A stretch of 64,000 nucleotides of DNA from Nakaseomyces glabratus (lineage: Eukaryota > Ascomycota > Saccharomycetes > Saccharomycetales > Saccharomycetaceae): contig NC_088962.1 of NCBI RefSeq assembly GCF_010111755.1, forward strand, positions 682,001-746,000, written 5' to 3'. The translations under genes and the position numbers were made by a program. This document shows positions 32,728 through 42,712 of the stretch, piece by piece. A model generated the notes under the pieces. The model was not told where the DNA came from. It ran no database searches and was given only the letters and a program-made list of their open reading frames with translations. Each line of letters starts with the position of its first letter. Position 1 is the stretch's first letter.

Positions 32728-34497
32728 ATCTGTACAACAAATATAGAGTATAGTGCGGATTCAATTCTCAATGATAAAATATCTTTCTTTTCTTTTTTCT
32801 TTCTGTGATGCTATTATGACTACTAGGCTAGAAAAGAAAGAGTGTGATTGTAATGAGTTTATTGTGAATAGTACGAGACTAAAGGCCAAGGCGTAAAACT
32901 AGCGCGGTTTGTTAGGATAGTTTTGTCTACTTGATTGCAAATACCAGAAATTGATACGATATGTTTTCTGGTCAATATTTTTGCTATAACTACAACGTTT
33001 GACGCAGTGTTCCTCGGGCTTATTTTGTTTTTGAGGATTTGTAGGGAAACACGGTGCTTTCCTATAGGTGTTATTTATTCCCCACAGTACGGCTATAAGT
33101 TTGCCTTTTTTTCTTTTACGATTAAGCTTTATTCGCACAGGTATTTTGAACCCTGGACTGCACTTATAATGGGAGCGGTTTGTTTTAAAATAAGGCCAGG
33201 CTTCAGTGTAGGGGAAAAAAACTATTAAGTACACCTGTTTAAACCAAAAGTATTTTTTGCGTTTTATAGTTTATGCTTTTCTTGATCCGGTTTATTAATT
33301 TGATTTGTGGGTATTGCTGGAGCTGTGTCACGATCTCTATACTATTAAGGACCAGACGTAATACGCAATGAAAGCTAAAAATGCGTACAGATCAAAAAAA
33401 ATGGTGTTTTCCAGTTGTAATGGATATAAGCTTTTCAAGATATGGAGAAAGAACCGCACGGGCAAATTTTTTAATTGCAAAACTTATATTGATCTTCGCC
33501 TAAAAAAAAGAAAAAAGCGAATACTTGTAGTGCAGGAAGATAGAGTAGATGTGCTTTCTGGAGTAGATCAATGCAACTCTGGACGTAAACTTCGGTGCAC
33601 TTTATCGAACCTGAGTGCAGTATTTGAGTGTGCTCAAAAACAAATAAGGGAGTAAGCTTTCCACAATAATATGTAATCTTGTTTGAGAAAAGGCCACCGG
33701 TGTTTCAAAAGCAAGTTTTGGCAGTAGGACTGGTCGGTGATGTGTAGATCAGAGTCTATTTGCAAATGGAGTAGAGGCTAAAACGGTTGGGGAATAAAAG
33801 TATTAATGATGGTAGACTATGATTTGCGTGGCCACATTAACTATAGGTCAGTGCCTGTTTTCTTCCTTGAGTGAAATGAATACTTGAATATGCTCTTGAC
33901 GTTTCTTAGTGTGTTGGAAATAATTTGTAAGATCAAAAAAAAATAGAGGATATTTGTCCCTAATGGCAAAGCCTATGAAGAATGCAATGCCATTGACGTA
34001 TTAACCGAATATTTTGTTTCAGAGTTAGAGAGCATCGATTTTTCCCATGAGATGGCCTCTTCGTTAACAAATTTTCCTGGGCTTTTCATTGCGGATTGCA
34101 CAGGCGATTTGGAAAGGCCGACGTGTTTAATTCGTCATTCTGATCCATGTTGCATGGCTCGTTCCGTGTGCTATCCCCCCCCCACTTCCCAGGTTATGCG
34201 ATGAGCTTCGAACGTTTCTTATGTCCCCATTATAAAATAAGCAAGTGCATATTATTAGGGATATTCATTGATTGCTTTGATGGTAGTGAAAACAGTAGAG
34301 GGAAATGGCGGAAAGAATTGAAGTATATAGGTATAGTAAAATCTTTGTATAGTAAACAATTTTGTTTCTTTATTTGAAAAACTAAAGCTACATTTAAATA
34401 AAAAAAAAACTTCTTTGGGCAAATATGAATGTTAAGGTGAATGAAAGGAAAGATCAAAGAATGTGGGAATGTGAGGGGGGTCGGTTAAAGGCGGCAT
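32728..34497. other. 1.8-kb intergenic region
   Basis: Contains the KH-gene promoter and the 3' flank of the small gene. The only ATG-initiated frame of note is 33368-33655 (95 aa, Lys-rich), without family resemblance; I do not call it. A C9 tract is at 34175-34183. No RNA gene recognised. Confidence 0.55.
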
Positions 34498-34764
34498 TTA
34501 CATACCTTCTGTTTGCTTTAACAGGTGAGCTTTCAACTCGCCTTGCACAGTGGCGACGACTTCACCGTCTCTAAGCAGGTATCCTGGCTCTGTGGGCTCT
34601 TCTTTCAAGATAGTGGTGATCTTACCCATGTTCTCCTTACCGTAGTGCTTCTCTTGCTTAGCCATGAACTCCTCGTAACCTTTCAAAGTGGTCAGCTCTA
34701 CTGGGGCACTCTGTAGGAAAGACCCAGTTGAGTGTGTAGTGTCGTTATTACCAGTCTTGTACAT
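34498..34764 (-). CDS. Small conserved-looking protein, 88 aa, function unknown
   Basis: An ATG-initiated frame with clean codon use: many AAG, TTG, GGT and GAA codons, as in well-expressed yeast genes. The product is hydrophilic, with a short Thr/Ser-rich N-terminus, then TLKGYEEFMAKQEKHYGKE (about residues 26-44), then TTILKEEPTEPGYLLRDGEVVATVQGEL, and a Lys/Gln-rich end. No signal peptide or membrane segment is seen. The alternating polar pattern suggests a small folded domain. I do not recognise the family and give no function. Its upstream region has G8 (34922-34929, containing AGGGG) and a 25-bp tandem repeat in the probable leader. Stress induction is possible but only a guess. Confidence 0.75.
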   Translation of the reverse strand: MYKTGNNDTTHSTGSFLQSAPVELTTLKGYEEFMAKQEKHYGKENMGKITTILKEEPTEPGYLLRDGEVVATVQGELKAHLLKQTEGM

Positions 34765-34786
34765 TTAAAACAGTCTAATGTTATGT

Positions 34787-34850
34787 GATCTTGCAATCTA
34801 GTCTTCTAGCGATCTTTGTAATCTAGTCTTCTAGCGATCTTTGCAATCTT
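34787..34850 (+). repeat. Tandem repeat of about 25 bp, 2.6 copies
   Basis: The unit begins GATCTTTGCAATCTAG and continues TCTTCTAGC. The three copies differ by one deletion and a C/T change. It begins 23 bp from the start codon of the small minus-strand gene, so it probably sits in that gene's 5' leader. Confidence 0.85.
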
Positions 34851-35040
34851 TTGTATAGTTGTAATAATCTCCTAAATAGACTCTTATATATAGATCAAAG
34901 GGAAGCCCTCTTCTACTTGGAGGGGGGGGAACAGGGTTTTATACTTGATCATGAAGGAAAGCCCGGTATTTCACCCAGAATGCAGAGAAACACACGTACC
35001 AAAAGAATTAATAATCCTGCAATTAGAAGAGTAGCCACAT

Positions 35041-35076
35041 ACACTACACTACACTACACTACACTACACACTACAC
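35041..35076 (+). repeat. ACACT microsatellite
   Basis: Five perfect ACACT units followed by a degenerate tail, inside the BMH2 upstream region. Confidence 0.85.
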
Positions 35077-35689
35077 AGCAGAGAAACAAAAGGAGTATTA
35101 CGTGTATAATTACTCCCAGCAGAGATGGAGTTACCCGGAACCTCAAGCCGTGCGTATGTACATTTACCATCACATGACATGCCAAAACGTATGGAGTGCA
35201 TAGAGAAGGAAATAGAAGAATGACGTCATTTTGAAATAAGAAGAAGGACCAGAGAAAGCTGATTCAATCGATCTCTTGCAAGCGTGGTGTCCCGCTCTGT
35301 CTAGGGGAAAGGTAGTTTCTACAGGAGGGGAATCCTAGGACACGAAGGTGTGCAGAGGGATGTGGATGATGTACACGCCTACTCAAATGACATCACCATG
35401 CAAAGAGTCCTCTTACTCTTGGTGGCAATAACTGATAACGGTAGACATGTGATATCGTATTAATGTACTGTTTTGAAGGAGGAAAAAGTTGCTTCGTTGT
35501 ATTGGGAGAGGATAAACAATCTTCCACCCCCCCCCTCACTGACTACAACAAATAATCGTGTCTTCCTCCTTATTACCATTGTTACTTTTAAAAAGGCTTC
35601 TTTAAAGAAACTGTAATTATTGAGGACTAATATACCTAACTTCTAAACATATAATAGCTAGGAAAACCAGGAATTAATAAAAGTAAATA

Positions 35690-36439
35690 ATGTCTTTGAG
35701 CCGTGAGGATAGTGTGTTTTTGACCAAGTTGGCTGAGCAAGCCGAGAGATATGAGGAGATGGTGGAGAACATGAAGGATGTTGCCTCTGCTGGACAGGAG
35801 TTGAGTGTCGAGGAGAGAAACTTGTTGTCTGTTGCATACAAGAACGTTATTGGTGCTCGCAGAGCTTCCTGGAGAATTGTCTCTTCCATTGAGCAGAAAG
35901 AAGAGAGCAAAGAGAACTCGGAACACCAAATCAAATTGATCAAGGACTACCGTGCCAAGATCGAGGCAGAGCTAACTAAGATCTCCGACGACATCTTGTC
36001 GGTGCTAGATAAGCACTTGATCCCATCCGCCTCCTCCGGCGAGTCTAAGGTCTTCTACTACAAGATGAAAGGTGACTACCACCGTTACTTGGCTGAGTTC
36101 TCCCAAGGCGACGTGAGAGAAAACGCTACCAAGGCCTCCCTAGACGCTTACCAAAAGGCCTCCGAAATCGCCACCACTGAATTGCCACCAACCCACCCTA
36201 TCAGATTGGGTTTGGCTCTAAATTTCTCCGTGTTCTACTACGAGATCCAAAACTCTCCAGACAAGGCTTGCCATTTGGCCAAGCAGGCTTTCGACGACGC
36301 TATCGCAGAATTGGATACTTTGTCTGAAGAATCCTACAAGGACAGTACTTTGATCATGCAATTACTAAGAGATAACTTGACCTTGTGGACTTCTGACATG
36401 TCTGAGGCCGATGACCAAAAGAATGAAGAATCTAAGTGA
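35690..36439 (+). CDS. BMH2: 14-3-3 protein (Bmh1/Bmh2)
   Basis: 14-3-3 proteins bind phosphoserine/phosphothreonine motifs and act in Ras/MAPK, TOR, glucose and checkpoint signalling. The 249-aa protein covers the full nine-helix fold. Recognisable stretches are [21 protein letters not shown] near residue 8, [19 protein letters not shown] near residue 45, [15 protein letters not shown] near residue 124, and [12 protein letters not shown] near residue 225. The C-terminus is only about 15 residues past the last helix ([11 protein letters not shown]). The Gln-rich tails of S. cerevisiae Bmh1 (267 aa) and Bmh2 (273 aa) are absent. Synteny with TVP15 and ARX1 places it at YDR099W, hence BMH2. Codon use is very biased, as for an abundant protein. 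Confidence 0.96.
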   Translation: MSLSREDSVFLTKLAEQAERYEEMVENMKDVASAGQELSVEERNLLSVAYKNVIGARRASWRIVSSIEQKEESKENSEHQIKLIKDYRAKIEAELTKISDDILSVLDKHLIPSASSGESKVFYYKMKGDYHRYLAEFSQGDVRENATKASLDAYQKASEIATTELPPTHPIRLGLALNFSVFYYEIQNSPDKACHLAKQAFDDAIAELDTLSEESYKDSTLIMQLLRDNLTLWTSDMSEADDQKNEESK

Positions 36440-37363
36440 AATTTGTTTCACAAAACCCCCTCCTAAGTGTAAACTTTATCTTCAATTCTATAATTACAAT
36501 TTTAAACAATAAAAAAAAACAAATTAACTCTTTAAATATACAAAACTCATCCATTCCCCCCCGCTTCTTTGAGCTAGGCTCAAAGGCAAATAATATGAAA
36601 GTAGCAAATAAATGATATAAAAAAAATAACAATACTATAACTTTCTTTTATACTCGACTTCCTCATCAGTTTTGTATCTGCCATTACTATTATTTGTGTT
36701 GGAATCTGTAGATATACTGCTTTCTGTTCACTTCTATCAAGTGACGATCTACACTTGTAAGTAACTCCTTTTAGAGATCAGTTACATCGTAAAGTAAAGA
36801 GTTATGTTATTATTATCAAGAGAGGTCCCATTATGGCCCCCCTCAAGAGGCTACATCAAGGACTAATTGGGCATGGTTTCTCTACCTATTATAGTTACTA
36901 TTTGTACGTATTTCCTTGAAAGCAAGCTTCAATCAGAGCAAACTATATATTGATCTACAGAAACTTTGCCATGCAAGAACTATCTTATTCGATGAAGTAT
37001 TTCTAGTCCTTTACCGAGATAATCCATACTAAATAGTGTGCTTATCATCGGTATCGACTTGAAAGACCGTTATATGCTTCAAAGGGTCGAAGCTACCGTA
37101 CGATAAAAGCCCCTCCGTAGAAGAAAAAGGGACCTCGAAGTCATGAAATGCTACTAGGAGAAAAGATTCACAGGCAGTTCAAAATAGTGCTAGTGGTCGC
37201 AATTGAATTGTTTGAAAACAAACTCAAGGCTAAAGTTAGTATTAATTGGTGAAAGCTTCCATTTTTTGAGCACTATTGTATACGCGAGAGCTGGTCTCAC
37301 TTAATACACTGGTTAAATTGATTAGTATAAAGGCATTAGTGACAAATATATCACTTACTCATT
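36440..37363. other. BMH2-TVP15 intergenic region
   Basis: AT-rich 3' flank with a C7 tract (36556-36562), then about 600 bp of promoter DNA for TVP15. No gene is seen. Confidence 0.6.
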
Positions 37364-37789
37364 ATGGATTTACCGCAAAAACTTATAAAGTATTCTAACT
37401 TATTCTTTGGAGCTACTACTTCATTGGCAGCAATTGGTCAACTGTCTTACGTTTTCCAACAATTTGGGTTATTCCTATTAGGACTGTATGCCTTAGCGTT
37501 AACAATCCCTATTATTTGGTTAGAGTTCCGTGTACCTCCAAAGCTGTATAAGTATGCTTCGACATATTTCAGCTTCCTGGGGAGAGCTATAATATATCTG
37601 CTGCTTAGTGCAATGACAATGTACGGTTCTCTATTTAATAAACTGAATGCAGTACTCCTAATGCTAACTGGGCTTGTTTATCTATTCCTGCATGCCTCTT
37701 CCATAATTGATGAACCAGAAAACTTCAAGGGTCAAAATGCATCTATTGCACTCAATGACGATATTGATGATGAGGAAGACATTATCTAA
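37364..37789 (+). CDS. TVP15: Tvp15 Golgi vesicle membrane protein
   Basis: Tvp15 is a small integral membrane protein of late-Golgi vesicles that interacts with Tvp and Yip proteins; its molecular role is unclear. Protein of 141 aa (S. cerevisiae 143). Four hydrophobic segments are visible at roughly residues 10-30, 32-52, 66-88 and 91-112. The family block GQLSYVFQQFGLFLLGLYALAL and the LEFRVPPKLYKYASTYFSFLGR stretch match Tvp15 closely. The C-terminus is acidic (DDIDDEED). Order BMH2-TVP15-ARX1 is as in S. cerevisiae. Confidence 0.95.
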   Translation: MDLPQKLIKYSNLFFGATTSLAAIGQLSYVFQQFGLFLLGLYALALTIPIIWLEFRVPPKLYKYASTYFSFLGRAIIYLLLSAMTMYGSLFNKLNAVLLMLTGLVYLFLHASSIIDEPENFKGQNASIALNDDIDDEEDII

Positions 37790-38084
37790 GGTACGGACTC
37801 TCTCATAATGTATCAATTGGCATTGTTACCGTTCACCTCGATATTTGTAATTATATAATGACAATAGTCAATGATGCATTTCCTCTATATAATTCATGAT
37901 CAATTTTGAATAACGATGTCCGATTCACTATTATACAATATCTACTTTATGATTCTTAATATATAGATGCTAAATTTTTGAATTTAAAAGCTTTCACTTG
38001 GTTTGAGAAGAAGTTAGACTGAATATAAGGATAGTAAGAAATATTTGATAGTTGGCTTCAGGTTCTGATGCAAATGCGATGATT

Positions 38085-39851
38085 TTACATTTCCATAGTA
38101 GTGTCTGAAGCTAGGTTGATATTCTTCTTCATTGGTTGAGTTTCTCTCATAGTCAAACCAAATCTCTTGTCCTTTGATAGTTCTGCTAGGTTGAATATAC
38201 CTTGAACGACTGGGTCAGCAGGGTTTAATTCACGGGCAGAGTGTACCCAACTTGGTTGAGCTGTTTTGGAACCACCAGTTAGTCTGAACAGCTCTGGTTT
38301 ACCGCTGACACTAACATCGCTACCACACAATATAACTGTGCTACATTCACGTGCAACAGGTAGTGTCATGACTTCATTGGTTGAATTCATTAAGGATTTT
38401 AGTTTTATACCAGAAATACCAAGCTTGGGTAACGGTATCTCATGGCCTGGTAGTGTCAATGCTGCGGAGGCATCATAACTTAAAGCACCATTCTTGTTTG
38501 TACTGTTTAAAATGTGATCCCATGGCACCCACTTTGCCACTTGAATTGGTGTTTCAACACATAGGAAGTTGTTTGTGATTTCGTTCATACCCAATCTAAA
38601 AGATCTTAGATCCTTTTTAACTGCATCTGATTCTTCTGCGGTAAATTCAGTTAGAGGAAAATCAGTTGACAAGTGACTCAATTTTAGTGGGTATACACCG
38701 TTTTTGTCAATTTTTGTAAGTAATTGTCTGGCAGTCTTTAACTTTAGAGTGTAACTTTGAGCATAGTCTCTAACATAGGCGCCAGACCTTGCAATTAGTT
38801 GGTTTTTCTTATGAGATTTACCTGTGTAAGAATCGACAGTCTCTAAAGTTATTAAACCTTTCTTTTGACAGTCAGTGAGGGGGCAGAACTTCAAATCAAT
38901 TAAGTAAACTTCACCAACATCAACTGAGAAATCATCTGATGGAATAGCAGATGAGGCCACTAATTTATTTTGGTTATTAGCCACAACAATATCTTGAACT
39001 TCAGTGTTTGCTAGTAAGTTAGCTTCTTGATGAGCTTCAGTCCAGACAACACCCTTGTAATCCTTCTCGGCAACAATACCTTCATTTTGGCCAGCTAAAA
39101 ATCTCCTTATCCTTCTAACCCTTGATCCTGGGACCACAGCACAGTTATAGGCTTTTGCTATGGTGTCAACAACACTTCTGATCTGGTGGCCAGTGACAGA
39201 GTTAGTGTTGGCATTTCTCAAGGACTGTGGTAGCTTTTCGGGAGTTAAACTACAAGCTAATAGAGCAGTAACAGATTCAGAGGCAATATGGCTTGCAGCA
39301 ACAGCATCGGCCTTAGATCCCAGCAATGGTCCGGTTGGTTTGGTATTAGTTTCGTCAGTTGGGTAAATAACCATAGTATGGGTGACCTGAGATGTGTAAC
39401 CATCGATGTGGCAACCCAAGGAGATCTTCACAACGTCACCGTGTCTCAAGTAACCGGTAATTGATGAGGCAAAAGGAGACGTCTCATCACTGTTGTTGTT
39501 CCATTTCTTGATGTTTTCGGTATCATCGACTTCTGGGCACCAACCACTAGCAACTGCATCAACATCGATCATAGTTGGTAAGGCAATACCTCTTTCATTG
39601 ACCTTATGTTTGTAGTATTGTTCTAGTCTGTTCACGATAAAAGAATCGGCCATCAAACACAGTTCAGAGATACTCAATGGAGTTTGAACTTTTTTGTAGT
39701 GGTAAACATCATTGATTAGGTCAGTGACGAATTTCAAAGCAGTTTGTGTGATCTGTCCACTTGTTCTGTATTTATCCAAAACAGTCTCTTGTAGAACATT
39801 CTTATCTTTTAATAAGATTTGAGAATCTTCATTTGAAACAGCTAAATCCAT
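38085..39851 (-). CDS. ARX1: Arx1, 60S pre-ribosome export factor
   Basis: Arx1 sits at the polypeptide exit tunnel of pre-60S particles, helps nuclear export by binding FG nucleoporins, and is released in the cytoplasm by Rei1/Jjj1. Protein of 588 aa (S. cerevisiae 593). It has the methionine-aminopeptidase fold of the Ebp1/Arx1 group, recognisable in TALKFVTDLINDVYHYK near the N-terminus and in SLGCHIDGYTSQVTHTMVIYP near residue 145. The metal-binding residues of true aminopeptidases are not conserved in this group, so it is not expected to be an enzyme. Upstream are two PAC motifs and an RRPE-like motif, as usual for ribosome-biogenesis genes. The ATG at 39849-39851 begins MDLAVSNED. Confidence 0.96.
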   Translation of the reverse strand: MDLAVSNEDSQILLKDKNVLQETVLDKYRTSGQITQTALKFVTDLINDVYHYKKVQTPLSISELCLMADSFIVNRLEQYYKHKVNERGIALPTMIDVDAVASGWCPEVDDTENIKKWNNNSDETSPFASSITGYLRHGDVVKISLGCHIDGYTSQVTHTMVIYPTDETNTKPTGPLLGSKADAVAASHIASESVTALLACSLTPEKLPQSLRNANTNSVTGHQIRSVVDTIAKAYNCAVVPGSRVRRIRRFLAGQNEGIVAEKDYKGVVWTEAHQEANLLANTEVQDIVVANNQNKLVASSAIPSDDFSVDVGEVYLIDLKFCPLTDCQKKGLITLETVDSYTGKSHKKNQLIARSGAYVRDYAQSYTLKLKTARQLLTKIDKNGVYPLKLSHLSTDFPLTEFTAEESDAVKKDLRSFRLGMNEITNNFLCVETPIQVAKWVPWDHILNSTNKNGALSYDASAALTLPGHEIPLPKLGISGIKLKSLMNSTNEVMTLPVARECSTVILCGSDVSVSGKPELFRLTGGSKTAQPSWVHSARELNPADPVVQGIFNLAELSKDKRFGLTMRETQPMKKNINLASDTTMEM

Positions 39852-40024
39852 TTTGCAAAGTAAAGATAGATGTCTTGGTCTTTAATGGGCTTGATACAGT
39901 GAAGCTACTATTAAATCTAGAAATTATATAAGTACAAAATAAAGTGCTATACCTCCCATAGATTGAAGTCCTCAATGTATAACTGTTACGCTACAGAAAC
40001 TACAGTATACCCATCTCATCTCAT

Positions 40025-40060
40025 CTCATCGCCAGTTCAGCTCATCGCCTAAAATTTTTT
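40025..40060 (-). promoter_or_regulatory. PAC and RRPE ribosome-biogenesis motifs upstream of ARX1
   Basis: Two copies of CTCATCGC (40025-40032 and 40041-40048), the complement of the PAC core GCGATGAG, are directly followed by AAAATTTTTT (40051-40060), an RRPE-like motif. They lie 170-210 bp upstream of ARX1. In yeasts this pair (Dot6/Tod6 and Stb3 sites) marks the ribosome-biogenesis regulon. Confidence 0.75.
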
Positions 40061-40342
40061 GAAAACTTTTTCAAAAGTTACCCGCAGTTACAAGAAAATA
40101 GGAACTGATCTTACTCAACCACATGATACACTATTCTAAAGTGATATATTCATTTAAATATAGGGCATCATCATACCACTTATCCCACATCAATCCATAT
40201 TGAGATAAGCTGCATAATATAGTATTGCATTCTGCCTGTCTATTATATATAACGCCTGAATATGTTTTCTTTTCCTTTTTGAATAGCAGGCTATATTTAG
40301 CCTGGCTGTTAGTATGTCTATATACCCTTATTAAATTGATAG

Positions 40343-40349
40343 TGAAACA
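40343..40349 (+). promoter_or_regulatory. Pheromone response element upstream of STE5
   Basis: TGAAACA, the exact Ste12-binding core, lies 390 bp upstream of the STE5 start. A second, inverted copy lies at 40493-40499. Confidence 0.5.
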
Positions 40350-40492
40350 TTCATATCAGTTCCATACGTGATCAGATAGAAGCCCAGCCTATTACATTGT
40401 TCATTGTCTTACTTACAGTCCTGGCTATTTATATCTTCTCTAAGCGAATAGACAAGTGAATTGGGGTACTAGAATGGCAGTTATGCATGTCT

Positions 40493-40499
40493 TGTTTCA
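40493..40499 (-). promoter_or_regulatory. Inverted pheromone response element upstream of STE5
   Basis: TGTTTCA, the reverse complement of TGAAACA, lies 240 bp upstream of STE5. Together with the copy at 40343 it would allow paired Ste12 binding. Confidence 0.5.
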
Positions 40500-40738
40500 A
40501 GTTTAACCTAAATGCTCTTGATTGATTTTGAGGTCAAACCAACGCAATACGAATTTAGACTTCTAAGTATTAGTTCATACAAAAGGGGCTGTCCTAATGT
40601 AGATTTGTATAAAAATCAATCAATTAAGCTGGATTCCTTTAATGGCCAATTGTTGAGACTGGTAAATTGTGTCTATTGATGTTTGTAGATGAAATACACT
40701 GATCAGCGCCATATCCTTACTGGTGGTCAAAACCTTTG

Positions 40739-42541
40739 ATGTTCCATAGATTCCATTTACGAAAGAAGCAAGTCTCTTCTCATGAGATTTCACCTGAGGC
40801 AAAGGTTGAATATAAGTTTATTAGAAGCGATAAACGTTCTTTTATAAATCACATTTGCACACTGTGTGACGAACCAATTGCATATAAGTCAGGAGGTGAG
40901 AAAGTCATAGAGTTGGAATGTGGGCATATGTGTCATATGGACTGTTTGATGCTATTTGTAAATAGTACAGCATTACCTATCTGTAAATATTGTAAAAAGT
41001 TCAACAACCGGGCGAAAGAATGTATACCAAAAGAAAACTGCTTGAAAGATACGCTCATATCACAGTATTTGGTTAATAATAAAATGAATAGTCCTGTGCA
41101 TGAAACAAGTCATAAATCAATTGATAAACATTCCAACCAGAAATATACTAGTTCCACTTCTCAAAATAAAGAAGAGTATCCTATTCATTTATTGAGAACT
41201 TTTTTCAGCGATTGGTTTATTAATCAAAGTAAAGAATACACAACCATCACACCATGGGAATTAGATCACAATTTTGGATTACTGCGTTTGGTCGATAAAT
41301 TTGAAATTTCTTATTATCCATTCATCAAAAAAAAATTGGCTGTTTGTCTTTTGTTTGAAAACATATTGGCCATTGTTCAAGTCCAAAGAGAGTCCATTAA
41401 ATGCAATGAGTTTTCAGAAATTCATGCAGAATCAATACATCTGTATCATACAGAAAATTCCAGAGCTGACTTGAAATATCAAAAGATAGACTATATTAAC
41501 TGCCAGATTAGAAAAGCTGATTATACTGGAAATAAGCTGAGAATTTCTCTATCAAATACCACACTTAGAATGTTCGAAATTGAAACAGAAAAAAATGGGG
41601 TACTTCTAAACTGGTTGAGAGGTTTTCATGACAAAAAGCAAATGTTTGATGCTAAATATTTCACTTCAAATTGTCTCGAGCTTCCTGTGATGCAAATTTT
41701 CGAAAATGAAAGTACGATTTTGGGACTATTCAACTCCAATCGATTGATAGAGATGGGATCAATAAATTCGGTGCACAATAGTATAATCCTTAGGAGAAGT
41801 TTTTATTTACGAAACAGCATGGAAACTGACATAATGGGTACATATAATACCATAACTTCATCAGTTCTTTCTATCAAAAAGGAAAAGCCATCAGATATAC
41901 TGTTGTTGATCCAGATTGATGAACAAAAGATCACAGATCAAAAAGATCAAATCAAGCAAGTTATCAAAAACACTTTAATGGCTCTCAAATTGAAATATCC
42001 AGAGTATTTCTTAGTGATTTTATCCGCAACTGGGGAGGTGTTATTAATGGATTCAATAGACAGGTTAAATCTTGATAACCAACTCCTTTCTGGTGAAGAG
42101 CCAAAAAATCCATTCCGGTTAGAGATTTCATCAATCAGGACGCATGTCTATGGCACTTCAATATTAGAAAATTTGGCCATTGTAGCTGTGTCAAATTCAG
42201 CAATGGTGGAAACAACGTCTATATTATTCAAAAACTTTAGTCCTCTAATTTCTAAAGGGCGGCTTCGTCCAAATGAGATACGGATTAAAGTTGGATATTC
42301 TAATAACGACTATTCCGACGTCGTAAGTGAATTGGTAGAAATTGAAAGTTGGGATTACTTATTAGAGGCGCTATGCCATACTTTTAGCTTGGATTATGAT
42401 GACGATTACACATCATATGAAACTTCTTATGATATAAATAGTCTAGAAGCAGATTCAGTTACAACGTTAGAAATAGAATCACCCTTCAAATATGACCATT
42501 TGTATACTAATGTCGGCAACCACTCGTCAGAGAATATCTAG
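40739..42541 (+). CDS. STE5: Ste5-like MAP-kinase scaffold of the pheromone pathway
   Basis: Ste5 tethers Ste11, Ste7 and Fus3 and is recruited to the plasma membrane by G-beta-gamma. The ATG at 40739 gives 600 aa; the preceding TTG is not a start. S. cerevisiae Ste5 is 917 aa, so this one is about one third shorter. A basic, possibly amphipathic N-terminus (FHRFHLRKK) could bind membrane. A RING-H2-like domain at about residues 34-80 has CTLC, the CGHMCHMDC block and CKYC. A PH-like region follows at about 155-300, and a VWA-like C-terminal scaffold region at about 365-560 (DILLLIQIDEQKI and YFLVILSATGEVLLMD). The end is acidic. Identification rests on the RING, the domain order and the position between ARX1 and TMS1, as in S. 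cerevisiae YDR103W. The missing length lies in the linkers that hold the Fus3-binding region in S. cerevisiae; I cannot locate that motif. Confidence 0.88.
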   Translation: MFHRFHLRKKQVSSHEISPEAKVEYKFIRSDKRSFINHICTLCDEPIAYKSGGEKVIELECGHMCHMDCLMLFVNSTALPICKYCKKFNNRAKECIPKENCLKDTLISQYLVNNKMNSPVHETSHKSIDKHSNQKYTSSTSQNKEEYPIHLLRTFFSDWFINQSKEYTTITPWELDHNFGLLRLVDKFEISYYPFIKKKLAVCLLFENILAIVQVQRESIKCNEFSEIHAESIHLYHTENSRADLKYQKIDYINCQIRKADYTGNKLRISLSNTTLRMFEIETEKNGVLLNWLRGFHDKKQMFDAKYFTSNCLELPVMQIFENESTILGLFNSNRLIEMGSINSVHNSIILRRSFYLRNSMETDIMGTYNTITSSVLSIKKEKPSDILLLIQIDEQKITDQKDQIKQVIKNTLMALKLKYPEYFLVILSATGEVLLMDSIDRLNLDNQLLSGEEPKNPFRLEISSIRTHVYGTSILENLAIVAVSNSAMVETTSILFKNFSPLISKGRLRPNEIRIKVGYSNNDYSDVVSELVEIESWDYLLEALCHTFSLDYDDDYTSYETSYDINSLEADSVTTLEIESPFKYDHLYTNVGNHSSENI

Positions 42542-42712
42542 GATGATGATTGTAGGATTAACAATGAATGTATTTATGTGAGTAATTCTCCAATTCAGTG
42601 GGGTCCAGGTTCTGCTGGAAATTTGTCAGGCAATAGCAAAAGAGTATAGTCAGTTATGTATACCCAAAGATTGTAGTTTTATTACTTTTCTTGCATAAAT
42701 TTATTCAAAAAA

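Larger units (their letters stand above)
34765..35689. other. Divergent promoter region, small gene / BMH2
   Basis: 925 bp. Holds the 34787-34850 and 35041-35076 tandem repeats, G8 at 34922-34929, C9 at 35527-35535 and several AGGGG/CCCCT stress-type motifs (for example about 35301 and 35322). No gene is seen. Confidence 0.65.
39852..40738. other. Divergent promoter region ARX1/STE5
   Basis: 887 bp shared by two divergent genes. The ARX1 half has PAC and RRPE motifs and the STE5 half has two pheromone response elements (entered separately). No gene is seen. Confidence 0.7.

Noticed and set aside
33368..33655. 95-aa Lys-rich ATG-initiated ORF between the KH gene and the small gene
   Set aside because: No family resemblance, and the bias toward A-rich codons follows local composition. 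Left uncalled without expression data.
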